DNA of 64,000 nucleotides from Neorickettsia sennetsu str. Miyayama. GTDB taxonomy: Bacteria > Pseudomonadota > Alphaproteobacteria > Rickettsiales > Anaplasmataceae. Location of the stretch: positions 434,001-498,000 of the forward strand of contig NC_007798.1 of the NCBI RefSeq assembly GCF_000013165.1, given 5' to 3'. The translations under genes and the position numbers were made by a program. Positions 18,751 to 27,877 of this stretch are shown here, in pieces; within the stretch, counting starts at the first letter, position 1; every line of letters begins with the position of its first letter. Under the pieces are notes generated by a model that did not search any database, was not told where the DNA came from, and worked only from the letters and a program-made list of their open reading frames with translations.

Positions 18751-21075
18751 TTGCTTTCTAGTAAAAGAGATGTAATACTAGAAAGTGTATTCTCTATATT
18801 CCGTGCCAATGATATTTGGCTTAGGTCTTTGTTGTGTACGCATATATCTATTTATGTATATTTAGTTGTCGTGCCTAGTTCCTATAATGAGCTTAATGCT
18901 TCTCCTTTCCCAACCAGACAAGTATCCAACAGTGATGCTTCTGAACTTGAAGTGGTGCTAAATCCTCAAGAGAATCCTGACCTTGGGAGCCGAAGCATTT
19001 TTGTGCCAGATTGCCCTTATTCTCCAACATTCTTCTATACTTTCGGCTCAAGTGAAGATGAAAATATTTCCGATATGAAATCGGTAGAATCGTTGTTTTC
19101 AATCTCCTCTTCTCTTTGGGATCTTCGGGAAGAACTGTCAGGTAGTCTTTACCAAGAACAGCTTGACTGTCCCTCTGGCGATTCCCACTTCAGACAAATC
19201 CCCTCTGATGCGGAATCGGTCTATTCAAGCATCACCCCTACTGCTGAAGAGGATTCCAGTATACATGAACCTGAGATACTTATTGAAGTTGATAAAGTTG
19301 GCACTGTTCCAACTTTGGAATGTCAGCACTCGCCTTCTTATGCGAGTCATGTTTCCAAAAGTATAAAACAGGGTGCTTTCGCTGGACTGCATGCAGCAAC
19401 AGGCTACGTACAATTCCTTTCCTCTAACTTAGGCGGTGCTCTCGGTAGCTTAATGCAAAGCACTTCAAACGCTTTATATAGTGCAGGAAGCTATGCTTAC
19501 AATAGTGTGGTTCCTATTTCTTCAGGTACCACTTCCACTGAAGAAGATTCTGATAAGCATGGTGAAACAACAGGCTACGTACAATTCCTTTCCTCTAACT
19601 TAGGCGGTGCTCTCGGTAGCTTAATGCAAAGCACTTCAAACGCTTTATATAGTGCAGGAAGCTATGTTTACAATAGTGTGGTTCCTATTTCTTCAGGTAC
19701 CACTTCCACTGAAGAAGATTCTGATAAGCATGGTGAAACAACAGGCTACGTACAATTCCTTTCCTCTAACTTAGGCGGTGCTCTCGGTAGCTTAATGCAA
19801 AGCACTTCAAACGCTTTATATAGTGCAGGAAGCTATGTTTACAATAGCAGCTCTTACACCCGGTTTCGGAACTACCTTGGCAATGGTATTAACAATATGA
19901 AAAATGGGTTCAGTAGCGTTGGAAAAGAGATGTTGTCGTCGGCTGTACAGACCGCCGTAAATAGCACTTTTCCAGAATCTACGGAAACATTACAGAACCT
20001 TAATCGAGCAATATCAGGCATCAATAACGCTGTCACACATCTGCAGAGTACAAGTAAAGATGTCTCAGCTGCTGCGGCTGCAGTCTCTGAAACATTCAAT
20101 GGAACTTCCCTCCACTTAAGTCGCTTATTCAGTATATTTATGGAGTTTAACAGTGCTATTTCGCTTCATGATAGTGATGGTATTCTTGAGGCCCTTGAGA
20201 ACATGTCAAAGCAGATAGAAAAACTTCAAGCTTTGTGTCTTTTAAAGAGTGATACTCAAGATAATTATAACGATAAACTCCTGTGTTTAGATCATCTTGC
20301 TAAAAAAATTGTGGAACTTTCGTCCGTAGCTAAGCAAGGTGATACTTTATACTCGTGGGATCGTAACAGACTATACGATTTCCTTGAATTAGACAAATTA
20401 AAGAAATATTTTCTTCGTTCCAGTAATATCCAAGATACGATTGGGCATATGCATGGTGTAATCCCTCGCGTTAGGAGGGCTTGTGTTGATACATCCAACT
20501 CTGCGAATTCGATCTCTGTTATCTCGGAGAATATAAAGCTTTTCAGCCTGATCGGTAGTGTTCAGGTTTTACCACTTGCAGCGTTTGTGCTTCGGTGTTC
20601 GGTCAATCAGGATAACAGTGTGGTTTGTGCGGTACTGCAGGCTCTCGCTGTTACAGTAATATTCGCGCTCATGGGTAGATATTTTCAAGAAGCGAGGCTT
20701 TTGAGAAAATCCGACAACAACGACATTGCAAGCGATCATGCCTCAGTTGTAAAAGTCTGTAATGCGCGCACGATCATGATTGCTGGACTCTCAGCTTTAC
20801 CTATAGCATTGATAACACTTGGTATTTATACGGCAGATACTGCAACCGCAGCAAAGACCCACATAGCGTTGTTGTCTACACTCTTCGTCCTTTCGTTAGC
20901 TCTGAGCATTGTCTTGCCCATAGTGTATAAGATATACCCACAACGTCAGGGAGAAGCAGGTCCGTACACATCTAATCCCCATTCCGGGGATCCGGACAAC
21001 GAAACTCCTAGCACCAGTCTTCCATCTAGCGACGTCACCACCCCTGGCCATAGAATGAGGCTAGCACCTATCTAA
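18751..21075 (+). CDS. Large repeat-containing membrane protein, candidate effector or surface antigen
   Basis: I do not recognise a family. The frame encodes up to 774 residues from a TTG at 18751; no in-frame ATG lies nearby and the true start may be a GTG at 18871. Residues 217-366 are two full copies and one partial copy of a 57-residue unit that starts TGYVQFLSSNLGGALGSLMQ. A helical, Ser/Asn-rich region follows (about 370-590). Near the C terminus are two pairs of hydrophobic segments (about 597-645 and 675-728), a bilobed layout seen in host-membrane-inserted proteins of intracellular bacteria. A polar, Pro/Ser/Thr-rich tail ends the protein. It is preceded by an AT-rich intergenic region and stands alone between guaB and the convergent mlaD, overlapping the latter by 8 nt. 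The effector role is inference from architecture only. Confidence 0.8.
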   Translation: MLSSKRDVILESVFSIFRANDIWLRSLLCTHISIYVYLVVVPSSYNELNASPFPTRQVSNSDASELEVVLNPQENPDLGSRSIFVPDCPYSPTFFYTFGSSEDENISDMKSVESLFSISSSLWDLREELSGSLYQEQLDCPSGDSHFRQIPSDAESVYSSITPTAEEDSSIHEPEILIEVDKVGTVPTLECQHSPSYASHVSKSIKQGAFAGLHAATGYVQFLSSNLGGALGSLMQSTSNALYSAGSYAYNSVVPISSGTTSTEEDSDKHGETTGYVQFLSSNLGGALGSLMQSTSNALYSAGSYVYNSVVPISSGTTSTEEDSDKHGETTGYVQFLSSNLGGALGSLMQSTSNALYSAGSYVYNSSSYTRFRNYLGNGINNMKNGFSSVGKEMLSSAVQTAVNSTFPESTETLQNLNRAISGINNAVTHLQSTSKDVSAAAAAVSETFNGTSLHLSRLFSIFMEFNSAISLHDSDGILEALENMSKQIEKLQALCLLKSDTQDNYNDKLLCLDHLAKKIVELSSVAKQGDTLYSWDRNRLYDFLELDKLKKYFLRSSNIQDTIGHMHGVIPRVRRACVDTSNSANSISVISENIKLFSLIGSVQVLPLAAFVLRCSVNQDNSVVCAVLQALAVTVIFALMGRYFQEARLLRKSDNNDIASDHASVVKVCNARTIMIAGLSALPIALITLGIYTADTATAAKTHIALLSTLFVLSLALSIVLPIVYKIYPQRQGEAGPYTSNPHSGDPDNETPSTSLPSSDVTTPGHRMRLAPI
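19399..19847 (+). repeat. Nearly identical 171-nt tandem repeat, 2.6 copies, inside the large membrane protein gene
   Basis: Units start at 19399, 19570 and 19741. The period is exactly 171 nt, or 57 codons, so the frame is kept. Units 1 and 2 differ at one base (C to T at the equivalent of 19496, changing Ala to Val), and unit 3 matches unit 2 over its 107 nt before diverging. The near identity implies recent duplication or ongoing homogenisation. Confidence 0.97.
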
Positions 21076-21505
21076 GCTTTAGCTTTATTATCGATCTAAG
21101 GATTTTTTCCATATCCAGTGCGGAGCGCGTAGTCTCAAACGTTCCGCCTGGTGGAAGTATCTCACTACTGATGCCTGGGTCTATGTTAATGTTCTTCGTG
21201 GTAGAAAAGATGTTCCCTGCTGAAATCACTGCTACACTGTCGCGCGGTAGGCGGACCCCTTCATCAATACACATTCTTACATGCACTCTAAATGACTCCC
21301 CTATGGATAACTTCGTAATTCTGCCAGCCTTCACACCAGAAAGCAAAACATCGCTACCGATTGAAAGACCCAACGCATCATCAAATATAGCGTTTAATTC
21401 ATAACAACCACCTCTTTTTAGAAGTGAGAAGTTACTACTCAGAAAAACAAAAATAAGAGCCGATACTAAAAGAACAAGTGTCCCAGAAAAAAGCCTCACA
21501 TCCAT
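21068..21505 (-). CDS. mlaD: MlaD-like MCE-domain lipid transport protein
   Basis: The 145-residue protein has one N-terminal membrane helix (about 8-25) and an MCE domain (about 35-115) with GLSIGSDVLLSGVKAGRITKL and a later AVISAGNIFSTTKNINIDPG. MlaD forms a hexameric periplasmic ring that carries phospholipids between inner and outer membranes with the MlaFEB ABC transporter. The length is near normal (about 150-160). No other mla gene is close. It ends the recA-rnd-NDUFA12-mlaD run, 20 nt after its neighbour, and its stop overlaps the convergent repeat-protein gene by 8 nt. Confidence 0.82.
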   Translation of the reverse strand: MDVRLFSGTLVLLVSALIFVFLSSNFSLLKRGGCYELNAIFDDALGLSIGSDVLLSGVKAGRITKLSIGESFRVHVRMCIDEGVRLPRDSVAVISAGNIFSTTKNINIDPGISSEILPPGGTFETTRSALDMEKILRSIIKLKLR

Positions 21506-21524
21506 ATACCGATAAGCAAAACTA

Positions 21525-21788
21525 CTATGGCCTCCACGCTACATAAGACAAAGCATCCACTTTAGCCCTTGGAGAAGTCTCACCCAACCCACAAAACCGC
21601 GATGCTTCAGCATAGGATGAACCATCCGGAACAGAATCAACAGCGTGGTGAAGCCAAAGATGCCATTCAGGAGCGATATTAGTTGAATCATACGCACTTG
21701 TTGCATAACGAACAAACCTGCGACTGCCCCGCTTGTAATAACGATTCCCTGCATTATCAACACCAACAAGCGTGTTCTGGAAAAACAT
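21525..21788 (-). CDS. NDUFA12-type accessory subunit of complex I
   Basis: From the ATG at 21788 the protein has 87 residues, MFFQNTLVGVDNAGNRYYK at the start and PEWHLWLHH further on. These are hallmarks of the NADH dehydrogenase 17.2-kDa (NDUFA12) family, which alphaproteobacteria share with mitochondria. A longer frame reaches 21836, but that would overlap the rnd gene; the ATG at 21788 leaves an 8-nt gap. It may stabilise or help assemble complex I, whose NuoD subunit is at 57751-58917. The position inside a recA run says little about function. Confidence 0.8.
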   Translation of the reverse strand: MFFQNTLVGVDNAGNRYYKRGSRRFVRYATSAYDSTNIAPEWHLWLHHAVDSVPDGSSYAEASRFCGLGETSPRAKVDALSYVAWRP

Positions 21789-21795
21789 ATAAACT

Positions 21796-22446
21796 TCAAA
21801 TCTTATGGCTGAATATATCCTGATTCTCCCACCCAAGTAAATCTAGTTCTGCTCTATAGGGTAAGAACTGGAAGCAGGCCCGCGCAAGCTCGATCCTTTT
21901 TTCTCTCTTTAACATCACATCCAAGGCTTCTTTTATTGCATGTAAATACAACACATCAGAAGCAGCATAGCTCATTTGTTCCCGTGTCAAGGAGGTTGAA
22001 CCCCAATCCGAACTCTGCTTACCCTTGTTAAGCCTCACACCCAATAGATCTAAACAAAGCTCCTTGAGACTATGATGATCTGTATACGTTCTAACAAGTC
22101 TGGAAGCTATTTTCGTGCAGTAACAATTCTCTGTTAAAACACCAAGGTAGTGGCGCAAAATTGCTATATCAAACCTTGCAAAATGGAAAATCTTGATAAC
22201 CGCAGGGTCAACGAGCAAACTCTTGAGCCGTGGAGCAGAATAGTCTGTACCATTGAACCTCACCAGATGGGCTGTACCGTCACCTGTAGACAGCTGAACA
22301 AGACACAGTCTATCTCTTCGATTTACGAGCCCCATAGACTCCGTGTCAATTGCAATTGCATCAGATGGAGCGAAGTCAGCGGGCACATCACCCTCATAGA
22401 TATAGTACTTATTCACGGTCGCTAAAAAAACTAAAATATAAATCAC
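21796..22446 (-). CDS. rnd: Ribonuclease D-like 3'-5' exonuclease (DEDD family)
   Basis: The 216-residue protein holds only the exonuclease domain. The motifs are IAIDTESMGL near residue 32, HFARFDIAILRHYL near 85-100 and YAASDVLYLH near 165, that is DEDDy residues in the usual order. RNase D trims tRNA 3' ends. The C-terminal HRDC domain of classical RNase D is missing, as in many short alphaproteobacterial versions. The start is a GTG at 22446, 8 nt after recA; another GTG at 22416 is possible. It is probably co-transcribed with recA. Confidence 0.85.
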   Translation of the reverse strand: MIYILVFLATVNKYYIYEGDVPADFAPSDAIAIDTESMGLVNRRDRLCLVQLSTGDGTAHLVRFNGTDYSAPRLKSLLVDPAVIKIFHFARFDIAILRHYLGVLTENCYCTKIASRLVRTYTDHHSLKELCLDLLGVRLNKGKQSSDWGSTSLTREQMSYAASDVLYLHAIKEALDVMLKREKRIELARACFQFLPYRAELDLLGWENQDIFSHKI

Positions 22447-22454
22447 ACTGCATG

Positions 22455-23438
22455 CTACGTTGCAATAAGCAGCATGGAATCCCTCACTTTCCTCTCTAAC
22501 TCCGCTGCTAACTCTTTATTCTCTTTTAAGAACTGCTTCACATTTTCCTTACCCTGACCAAGCTTGACATCCCCGTATGAATAATACGAACCTGCCTTTT
22601 CTATTATCTTATTGCGCACACCAATCTCGATTATTTCACCAAGCTTCGAAATGCCCTCAGTGTAAATGATATCAAACTCAGCCTGCTTAAACGGAGGCGC
22701 TACCTTATTTTTAACCACCTTCACCCGTGTCTGGTTACCCACAACATCTTCTTTATCCTTAATTGAACCAATCTTGCGAATATCAATTCTAACGGACGAA
22801 TAGAATTTCAATGCATTACCCCCTGTCGTTGTTTCAGGACTACCAAACATGACACCGATCTTCATCCGGATCTGGTTGATGAAGACCACAACGCAGTTAC
22901 TACGGGATACAGAAGCTGTGATCTTTCGCAGTGCCTGACTAAGCAATCTAGCCTGAAGCCCAACATGTAGATCTCCCATTTCTCCTTCTATTTCTGCTTT
23001 CGGAGTAAGAGCAGCAACAGAATCGACAACTATCACATCGACTGCACCAGACTTAATAAGACTATCTACTATTTCCAAAGCCTGCTCCCCAGTATCCGGC
23101 TGCGAAATTAACAGCTCCTCAATTTTGACACCCAACCTTCTTGCATAAACAGGATCCAAAGCATGCTCAGCGTCAATAAACGCACACGTCCCGCCGTTTT
23201 TCTGCGCTTCAGCTATTATGTGAAGCGTAAGTGTCGTCTTCCCAGAACTTTCCGGTCCAAATATCTCAATAATTCGCCCCTTTGGTATACCTCCACCAAG
23301 AGCACTATCCAATCCTATGGAACCCGTAGAAATGCACTCCACTGAAGCTGGCTCCTGACTAAAGGTCATTATGGAACCTTTCCCAAACATTTTTTCAATT
23401 TGAACCACAACGCCCTTAAGCGCATCTTCCCTGTTCAT
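22455..23438 (-). CDS. recA: RecA recombinase
   Basis: From the ATG at 23438 the protein has 327 residues; a longer frame extends to 23483, but the shorter one matches the RecA N terminus (about 16 residues before [11 protein letters not shown]). Walker A is GPESSGKTT, and the DNA-binding loop region contains [25 protein letters not shown], here cited by its ends at forward 22790-22870. RecA drives strand exchange and LexA-type regulation. The acidic tail is short. It is divergent from the PleC-like kinase gene, with 205 nt between the starts. Confidence 0.97.
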   Translation of the reverse strand: MNREDALKGVVVQIEKMFGKGSIMTFSQEPASVECISTGSIGLDSALGGGIPKGRIIEIFGPESSGKTTLTLHIIAEAQKNGGTCAFIDAEHALDPVYARRLGVKIEELLISQPDTGEQALEIVDSLIKSGAVDVIVVDSVAALTPKAEIEGEMGDLHVGLQARLLSQALRKITASVSRSNCVVVFINQIRMKIGVMFGSPETTTGGNALKFYSSVRIDIRKIGSIKDKEDVVGNQTRVKVVKNKVAPPFKQAEFDIIYTEGISKLGEIIEIGVRNKIIEKAGSYYSYGDVKLGQGKENVKQFLKENKELAAELERKVRDSMLLIAT

Positions 23439-23643
23439 TAAAATCAACTCGCAACCCTCACGTTCCCAGACATTGTATGACACAATTTACTTAGGAACAA
23501 TGCCATTACTACACTGGCATCACCTATGCAAATCTCTTCTACTCCGTTGGACCTTTAAGCTACATAATTTAGCAAACTATCTATATTTTTCATTACATTT
23601 GGTTATTATAAGCAGAGAAAGCACCATATACAGTGTATACAAA

Positions 23644-25203
23644 ATGATCTTTCACAAATATGACCTCAAACCTGAAAGATACATTCGGTATGTTAAATTA
23701 CTTCTTTCGGTTCTTGCACTGGTCGGCTTTTATTTTTCTTTGACCTACAATAAAGATGCCATCACAAGCCATAACACAATCCGTTCTATTGAGTCCTCTG
23801 TCATATTCAGTGTTGCACAGAACACAATAGAAAGTTTCTACTCGGCTGTACAGAACGAGATTTCCATTGTTCGTTTCCTCGTTGAGGGCGGAATACCTCT
23901 CAGCTCAAACAGCAAGCACTTAAGCACGCTCCTTCAATATGGTGAATTCATCGGGCTTGGTGAAAGTGGTAAGATAACTGGATATGAGTTCGGCCCAACA
24001 CAGACAGAAATCTTTAAAGACGCGCCGGGTGAACTGGTTACAATCGAGAATATTTCCTTAAAAAACTCTTCGTGTCTTCAGCATAAAAATTTCGATCAAT
24101 CAGGTGGCGAAGTACGTCGCATGGTATATTACCTTCCGGCTGGGGCTCTTCTAGATAAACTAAAAGGAGCTTTGGTTAGGCTTGAAGGAAAACAAAATTT
24201 CTCCATCGTAGACAAAAACTATAATGAGATATATCGACCGAGTCATCACATCCAAGATAGAAGTATGAAGGAATGCAGAAGTATTTATTCCTACTTCGAT
24301 AACGAGCTATACTTTTGTCAATACGGATCGAGTCACGTAACATATGGCAGTGTCATTGCAAGGGTTATCAGTATTCTGCTGCCTTTGTGCGTTATTCTTT
24401 GGATATTTATCTTCCTGAAAAGGCTTGAGTTTGCATTCGTAGGTAGCAAGGCGCGTGCTTCAAAAGGGCGGGAAACCAAAAACTCTTCGGTTCTGGATCA
24501 AATAGCGACGAACTCAAGTCATTTTATTTCTTGCATCACACATGAATTACGCACACCTCTAAATGTGATAATTGCATTTTCAGAGATGATAAAAGATGAG
24601 TGCCTTGGAAGCATCACAAATAAAAAGTACGTGTGCTATGGAGAAGAAATTTATAAATTTGGGACGAGCCTACTCAGAACCGTTGATAACATAATAGATA
24701 TAACGAAATCAAATAGCATGCTCATGACTCCAAAAAAGGATTATGTGAGTGTCCAGCAAATAATAGCAGAAGCCGTAAGAAATTGCAGAACCTTTGCATT
24801 AACAAAAGAAATATCTCTTTGCAAAAGTATTGATGCAGATCTTCCGGAAATTTTTTTAGACCGTGATCAAGTCAAAAAGGCAATTTCTCATATCTTAAGC
24901 AATGCAATTAAATTCAGCGACAATGGCGCAACTGTTTCAATAAGGGCGTGTCAAAATTGTGAGGAAGGAAGCATTTCTATCACAATTGAAGATTCAGGAA
25001 GCGGAATGAAAGTTATCAATGGTGTACCACAGTTAGAAAATTTCCTAACAAAGAAGGCAGGTGGGTTGGGAATAGGGCTGTTGTTGTCAAGGAATATCAT
25101 TCATCTCAACGATGGTTCTCTTGAGATATACTCTCAAGTTGGAAAAGGAACGAAAACCACAATTACCTTCAACCAAAAGCAAGCAGATGAGGTAAAAAAT
25201 TAG
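23644..25203 (+). CDS. PleC-like sensor histidine kinase
   Basis: From the ATG at 23644 the protein has 519 residues. Membrane helices lie near 15-36 and 234-255, framing an extracytoplasmic sensor region of about 200 residues. The HisKA domain has HELRTPLNVIIAFSEM with the phospho-His near residue 300. The ATPase domain (about 395-515) shows an N box in ISHILSNAIKFSDNGA, a G1 box in EDSGSGM and GGLGIGLLLSRNII. The HELRTPLNVII context is typical of the PleC/DivJ group, and a PleD-type regulator lies at 1-840. No cytoplasmic PAS domain is visible, unlike Caulobacter PleC. A longer frame from 23473 is unlikely because it would run into the recA promoter region. Confidence 0.82.
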   Translation: MIFHKYDLKPERYIRYVKLLLSVLALVGFYFSLTYNKDAITSHNTIRSIESSVIFSVAQNTIESFYSAVQNEISIVRFLVEGGIPLSSNSKHLSTLLQYGEFIGLGESGKITGYEFGPTQTEIFKDAPGELVTIENISLKNSSCLQHKNFDQSGGEVRRMVYYLPAGALLDKLKGALVRLEGKQNFSIVDKNYNEIYRPSHHIQDRSMKECRSIYSYFDNELYFCQYGSSHVTYGSVIARVISILLPLCVILWIFIFLKRLEFAFVGSKARASKGRETKNSSVLDQIATNSSHFISCITHELRTPLNVIIAFSEMIKDECLGSITNKKYVCYGEEIYKFGTSLLRTVDNIIDITKSNSMLMTPKKDYVSVQQIIAEAVRNCRTFALTKEISLCKSIDADLPEIFLDRDQVKKAISHILSNAIKFSDNGATVSIRACQNCEEGSISITIEDSGSGMKVINGVPQLENFLTKKAGGLGIGLLLSRNIIHLNDGSLEIYSQVGKGTKTTITFNQKQADEVKN

Positions 25204-25257
25204 CCTGTCCTTATAGCACGAATAGCAAAATGGGCAGAGATATTATACAATCCACAC

Positions 25258-25349
25258 GGAAGGATGGCCGAGTGGTTGAAGGCGCACGCTTGGAAAGCGT
25301 GTTCAGGTGCATAAACCACCTGACAAGGGTTCGAATCCCTTTTCTTCCG
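25258..25349 (+). tRNA. tRNA-Ser (anticodon GGA)
   Basis: The 92-nt sequence folds as a tRNA: acceptor GGAAGGA pairs with TTCTTCC, the anticodon stem CACGC/GCGTG encloses TTGGAAA, the long variable arm (TTCAGGTGC...ACCACCTGA) is typical of serine tRNAs, and the T loop is TTCGAAT. CCA is not encoded. A TATTAT box at 25241-25246 is well placed as a -10 element; no clear -35 is visible. Confidence 0.96.
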
Positions 25350-25488
25350 CCGCTTCTAGCTGTGGTGGTCGTAAATAGTTTTTAGTGTACACCGCTCCCA
25401 AGAACAAGGGATGAATAGTATAAGTTGTGAAAACTTACTCGAGCATAGGTATCTTGATATGCGAAAAGTAAAGCTCCCAACTAACTGC

Positions 25489-25510
25489 TTTTCCGTCCTT
25501 CACCGGAAAA
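25489..25510. terminator. Inverted repeat downstream of tRNA-Ser and sdhB
   Basis: A 7-bp stem (TTTTCCG / CGGAAAA) encloses 8 nt between the tRNA-Ser gene and the convergent sdhB end. It may stop either transcript, but no U tract follows. The rest of 25350-25626 shows no gene. Confidence 0.35.
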
Positions 25511-25626
25511 CGCCAGATACAATTGCTATCTTGTAAACGTCCATGCAGGCCGCTTCACTGAGAAAACATAACCTCAAAGCACAAGATAGGACCGATATGT
25601 AAAACGACACAAACGGGGAGTCGAAA

Positions 25627-26391
25627 TCACTCCAAAACGATCATTTTCTTTATTTCAGCAATTGCTTTGGCCGGATTCAGACCTTTAGGACACGCCTGTG
25701 CACAATTCATGATTGTATGACAACGATATAACCTAAATGAATCCGCTAAAAACTCAAGCCTCTCCTTCTTTTTTGAATCTCTGCTATCAACCAACCAACG
25801 ATAGGCTTGTAGCAACGCAGCAGGACCAAGATACTTATCTCCATTCCACCAAAAACTTGGACAACTCGTCGAACAGCAGGCACATAAAATGCAGTCATGC
25901 AGCCCAGCGAGTTTTTCTCTTTCCTCAGGCATCTGGAGGTGTTCTTTTCCATTATTACTTTTTTCGGAGTGTAACCAAGGCTTTATAGAACGATAATGCT
26001 GAAAAAACACGGTAAGGTCGGTAACCAAATCCTTTAACACTCTCATATGAGGAAGAGGATAAATTCGAATCTCACCCTTAATTTCATCCATGCGTTTTGT
26101 ACATGCAAGCGTGTTACGCCCATCGATATTCATGGCACATGAGCCACAAACTCCCTCTCTACAAGAGCGCCTGAAAGTTAAAGTAGGATCTATTTCACCT
26201 TTCACTTTGATGAGAGCATCTAAGATCATAGGTGCACAGTCCTTCTGGTTCACGTAATAGATATCTCTTCTCGGGTTATCATCACCAGGAGAGAATCTGT
26301 ACACGACTAACTTTCTTGCATCAGAAGAAGGAGAATTATGAACTTTCCCCTCAACGATACGTGAATTTTCAGGTAGCCTAAACTGCGCCAT
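25627..26391 (-). CDS. sdhB: Succinate dehydrogenase iron-sulfur subunit
   Basis: The 254-residue protein carries the three cluster motifs of SdhB: a [2Fe-2S] site ([15 protein letters not shown] with a later Cys in NTLAC, about residues 78-100), then [12 protein letters not shown] near 165 and [17 protein letters not shown] near 225 for the [4Fe-4S] and [3Fe-4S] clusters. It passes electrons from the flavoprotein SdhA to quinone. sdhA, sdhC and sdhD are not adjacent. It is divergent from dnaJ, with 277 nt between them. Confidence 0.96.
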   Translation of the reverse strand: MAQFRLPENSRIVEGKVHNSPSSDARKLVVYRFSPGDDNPRRDIYYVNQKDCAPMILDALIKVKGEIDPTLTFRRSCREGVCGSCAMNIDGRNTLACTKRMDEIKGEIRIYPLPHMRVLKDLVTDLTVFFQHYRSIKPWLHSEKSNNGKEHLQMPEEREKLAGLHDCILCACCSTSCPSFWWNGDKYLGPAALLQAYRWLVDSRDSKKKERLEFLADSFRLYRCHTIMNCAQACPKGLNPAKAIAEIKKMIVLE

Positions 26392-26529
26392 GCTATAAAA
26401 AGTGATGAACCTGAACGAGATCCTAACATTTTATCAGAAACAGGTAAATAAAGCGCGGTTTAGATGTTACCCTGTAATACACAATGAGATTATAGATGTG
26501 GTTAGACAAGCATATGGATTAAAATACCA

Positions 26530-26667
26530 ATGCATCTTCTGCCTCAATATCCTTTCAGAAGGACAATGCCAAAACTCATGATCTTGCTTTTGGTCATCAC
26601 CTTGTTTTTTCCGATTACTATCCTTACCTATTGTAGGATTGCTGTTTACACTGATAGGTTTTCTTAG
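26530..26667 (+). CDS. Possible small membrane peptide immediately upstream of dnaJ
   Basis: A 45-residue frame starts at ATG 26530, with an alternative ATG at 26566 preceded by AGAAGGA. It holds one very hydrophobic stretch (about residues 16-34) and ends at a TAG one base before the dnaJ ATG. dnaJ has no Shine-Dalgarno of its own in view, so coupled translation is conceivable. I do not recognise it, and chance is a real alternative. Confidence 0.25.
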   Translation: MHLLPQYPFRRTMPKLMILLLVITLFFPITILTYCRIAVYTDRFS

Positions 26668-26668
26668 A

Positions 26669-27808
26669 ATGCCAGGAAAGAAAAAAGATTACTACGAAAT
26701 ACTCGGCGTGAGTAGAAGTGCCTCCACCGAAGAAATAAGGAAGGCTTATAAGAAGCTTGCACTTCAATACCACCCAGATCGTAATAAGGGTGATAAGGAG
26801 GCAGCGGAAAAATTTAAAGAAATTGGTGAAGCATACAGTGTCTTAAGTAATCCTGAAAAAAAGGCATCCTATGACCAATATGGACACTCGGCATTCAACG
26901 GAGGCGGTTTTGGAGGTGCAGGTGGTTTCTCTGCAGACTTCTCTGGTATGGACTTCTCAGATATTTTCAACGATCTTTTCGGAGGGGGAAGGACGCGCAG
27001 AACAAAAGCTGACTTCAATGAAGTCATCAAGGAAGACGGCTCAGATTTGCGATATGATGTATCAATCACTCTAAGAGAAGCATTTGAAGGTAAGGAAGTA
27101 AAAATTTCCTATACAAAACTAGCAGAATGTGAGCAGTGTGGTAATACAGGATGTGAGGGAAAAATCAAGCCGGTGCAATGCAGTACGTGTAATGGTGCGG
27201 GATCAATCAGGTCACAACAGGGCTTTTTTACTGTAGAAAGAAGCTGCAGTACCTGCAACGGGAGTGGAATGATCATTGAAAATCCATGCAAAAAATGTGG
27301 AGGCACAGGACGAATCAGGAAAGGTGTAACCACTTGTGCAAAAATACCACGCGGAATAAGTGACGGTGCAAAAGTATTACTTAGAGGTCAAGGGGAAGCG
27401 GGCTCTAGAGGAGGTAAGCCGGGTGACTTATATATGATTGTCCATATTAAACAGGACGAATTTTTCACACGTAAAAACAATGATCTTTATTGCGAAGTCC
27501 CAATAAGGATGTCTTTGGCAGCCCTGGGTGGAGAAATAGAAGTTCCATCATTAGAAGGTAAAAAGTTCAAGATCAAACTCCCAGAAGGGTCTCAAACAGG
27601 TGATAAACTTAAACTCAAAGGAAAAGGTATGTATCTCCTTAACTCTGAGTATAGGGGCGATATGTATGTTCGACTCACTATAGAGACACCGGTAAAACTT
27701 ACGAAAAAACAGAGAGAAATATTAGAAGAATTTGAGAAAGAATCGCTTGGGTGCAGCCCAAAATCTGAGAAATTTTTTAGCAAAATTCGCTCTATGTTTG
27801 GTCTCTAA
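26669..27808 (+). CDS. dnaJ: Chaperone DnaJ
   Basis: From the ATG at 26669 the protein has 379 residues. It has a J domain (about 1-70) with HPD in YHPDRN, a Gly/Phe-rich linker (about 75-115), and four zinc-binding CxxC repeats (about 150-220: CEQC, CSTC, CSTC, CKKC), then the substrate-binding domains. It stimulates DnaK ATPase and delivers unfolded clients. The frame opens upstream at 26639, but the ATG at 26669 ([14 protein letters not shown]) fits the family. dnaK is not in the window. Confidence 0.97.
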   Translation: MPGKKKDYYEILGVSRSASTEEIRKAYKKLALQYHPDRNKGDKEAAEKFKEIGEAYSVLSNPEKKASYDQYGHSAFNGGGFGGAGGFSADFSGMDFSDIFNDLFGGGRTRRTKADFNEVIKEDGSDLRYDVSITLREAFEGKEVKISYTKLAECEQCGNTGCEGKIKPVQCSTCNGAGSIRSQQGFFTVERSCSTCNGSGMIIENPCKKCGGTGRIRKGVTTCAKIPRGISDGAKVLLRGQGEAGSRGGKPGDLYMIVHIKQDEFFTRKNNDLYCEVPIRMSLAALGGEIEVPSLEGKKFKIKLPEGSQTGDKLKLKGKGMYLLNSEYRGDMYVRLTIETPVKLTKKQREILEEFEKESLGCSPKSEKFFSKIRSMFGL

Positions 27809-27877
27809 AAACGGGACCGTCTTGATATCTTATTGATCGTCTGGTGCCATCCATAAGGCTATTTGCGCGGCATTATC

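Noticed and set aside
25350-25626. Possible small RNA (4.5S RNA or tmRNA piece) after tRNA-Ser
   Set aside because: The conserved SRP and tmRNA core strings are not present.
26560-26660. Heat-shock-type promoter before dnaJ (CTTG at about 26601 and a weak CCTTAC box)
   Set aside because: The -10 part does not match the alphaproteobacterial consensus well enough to claim.
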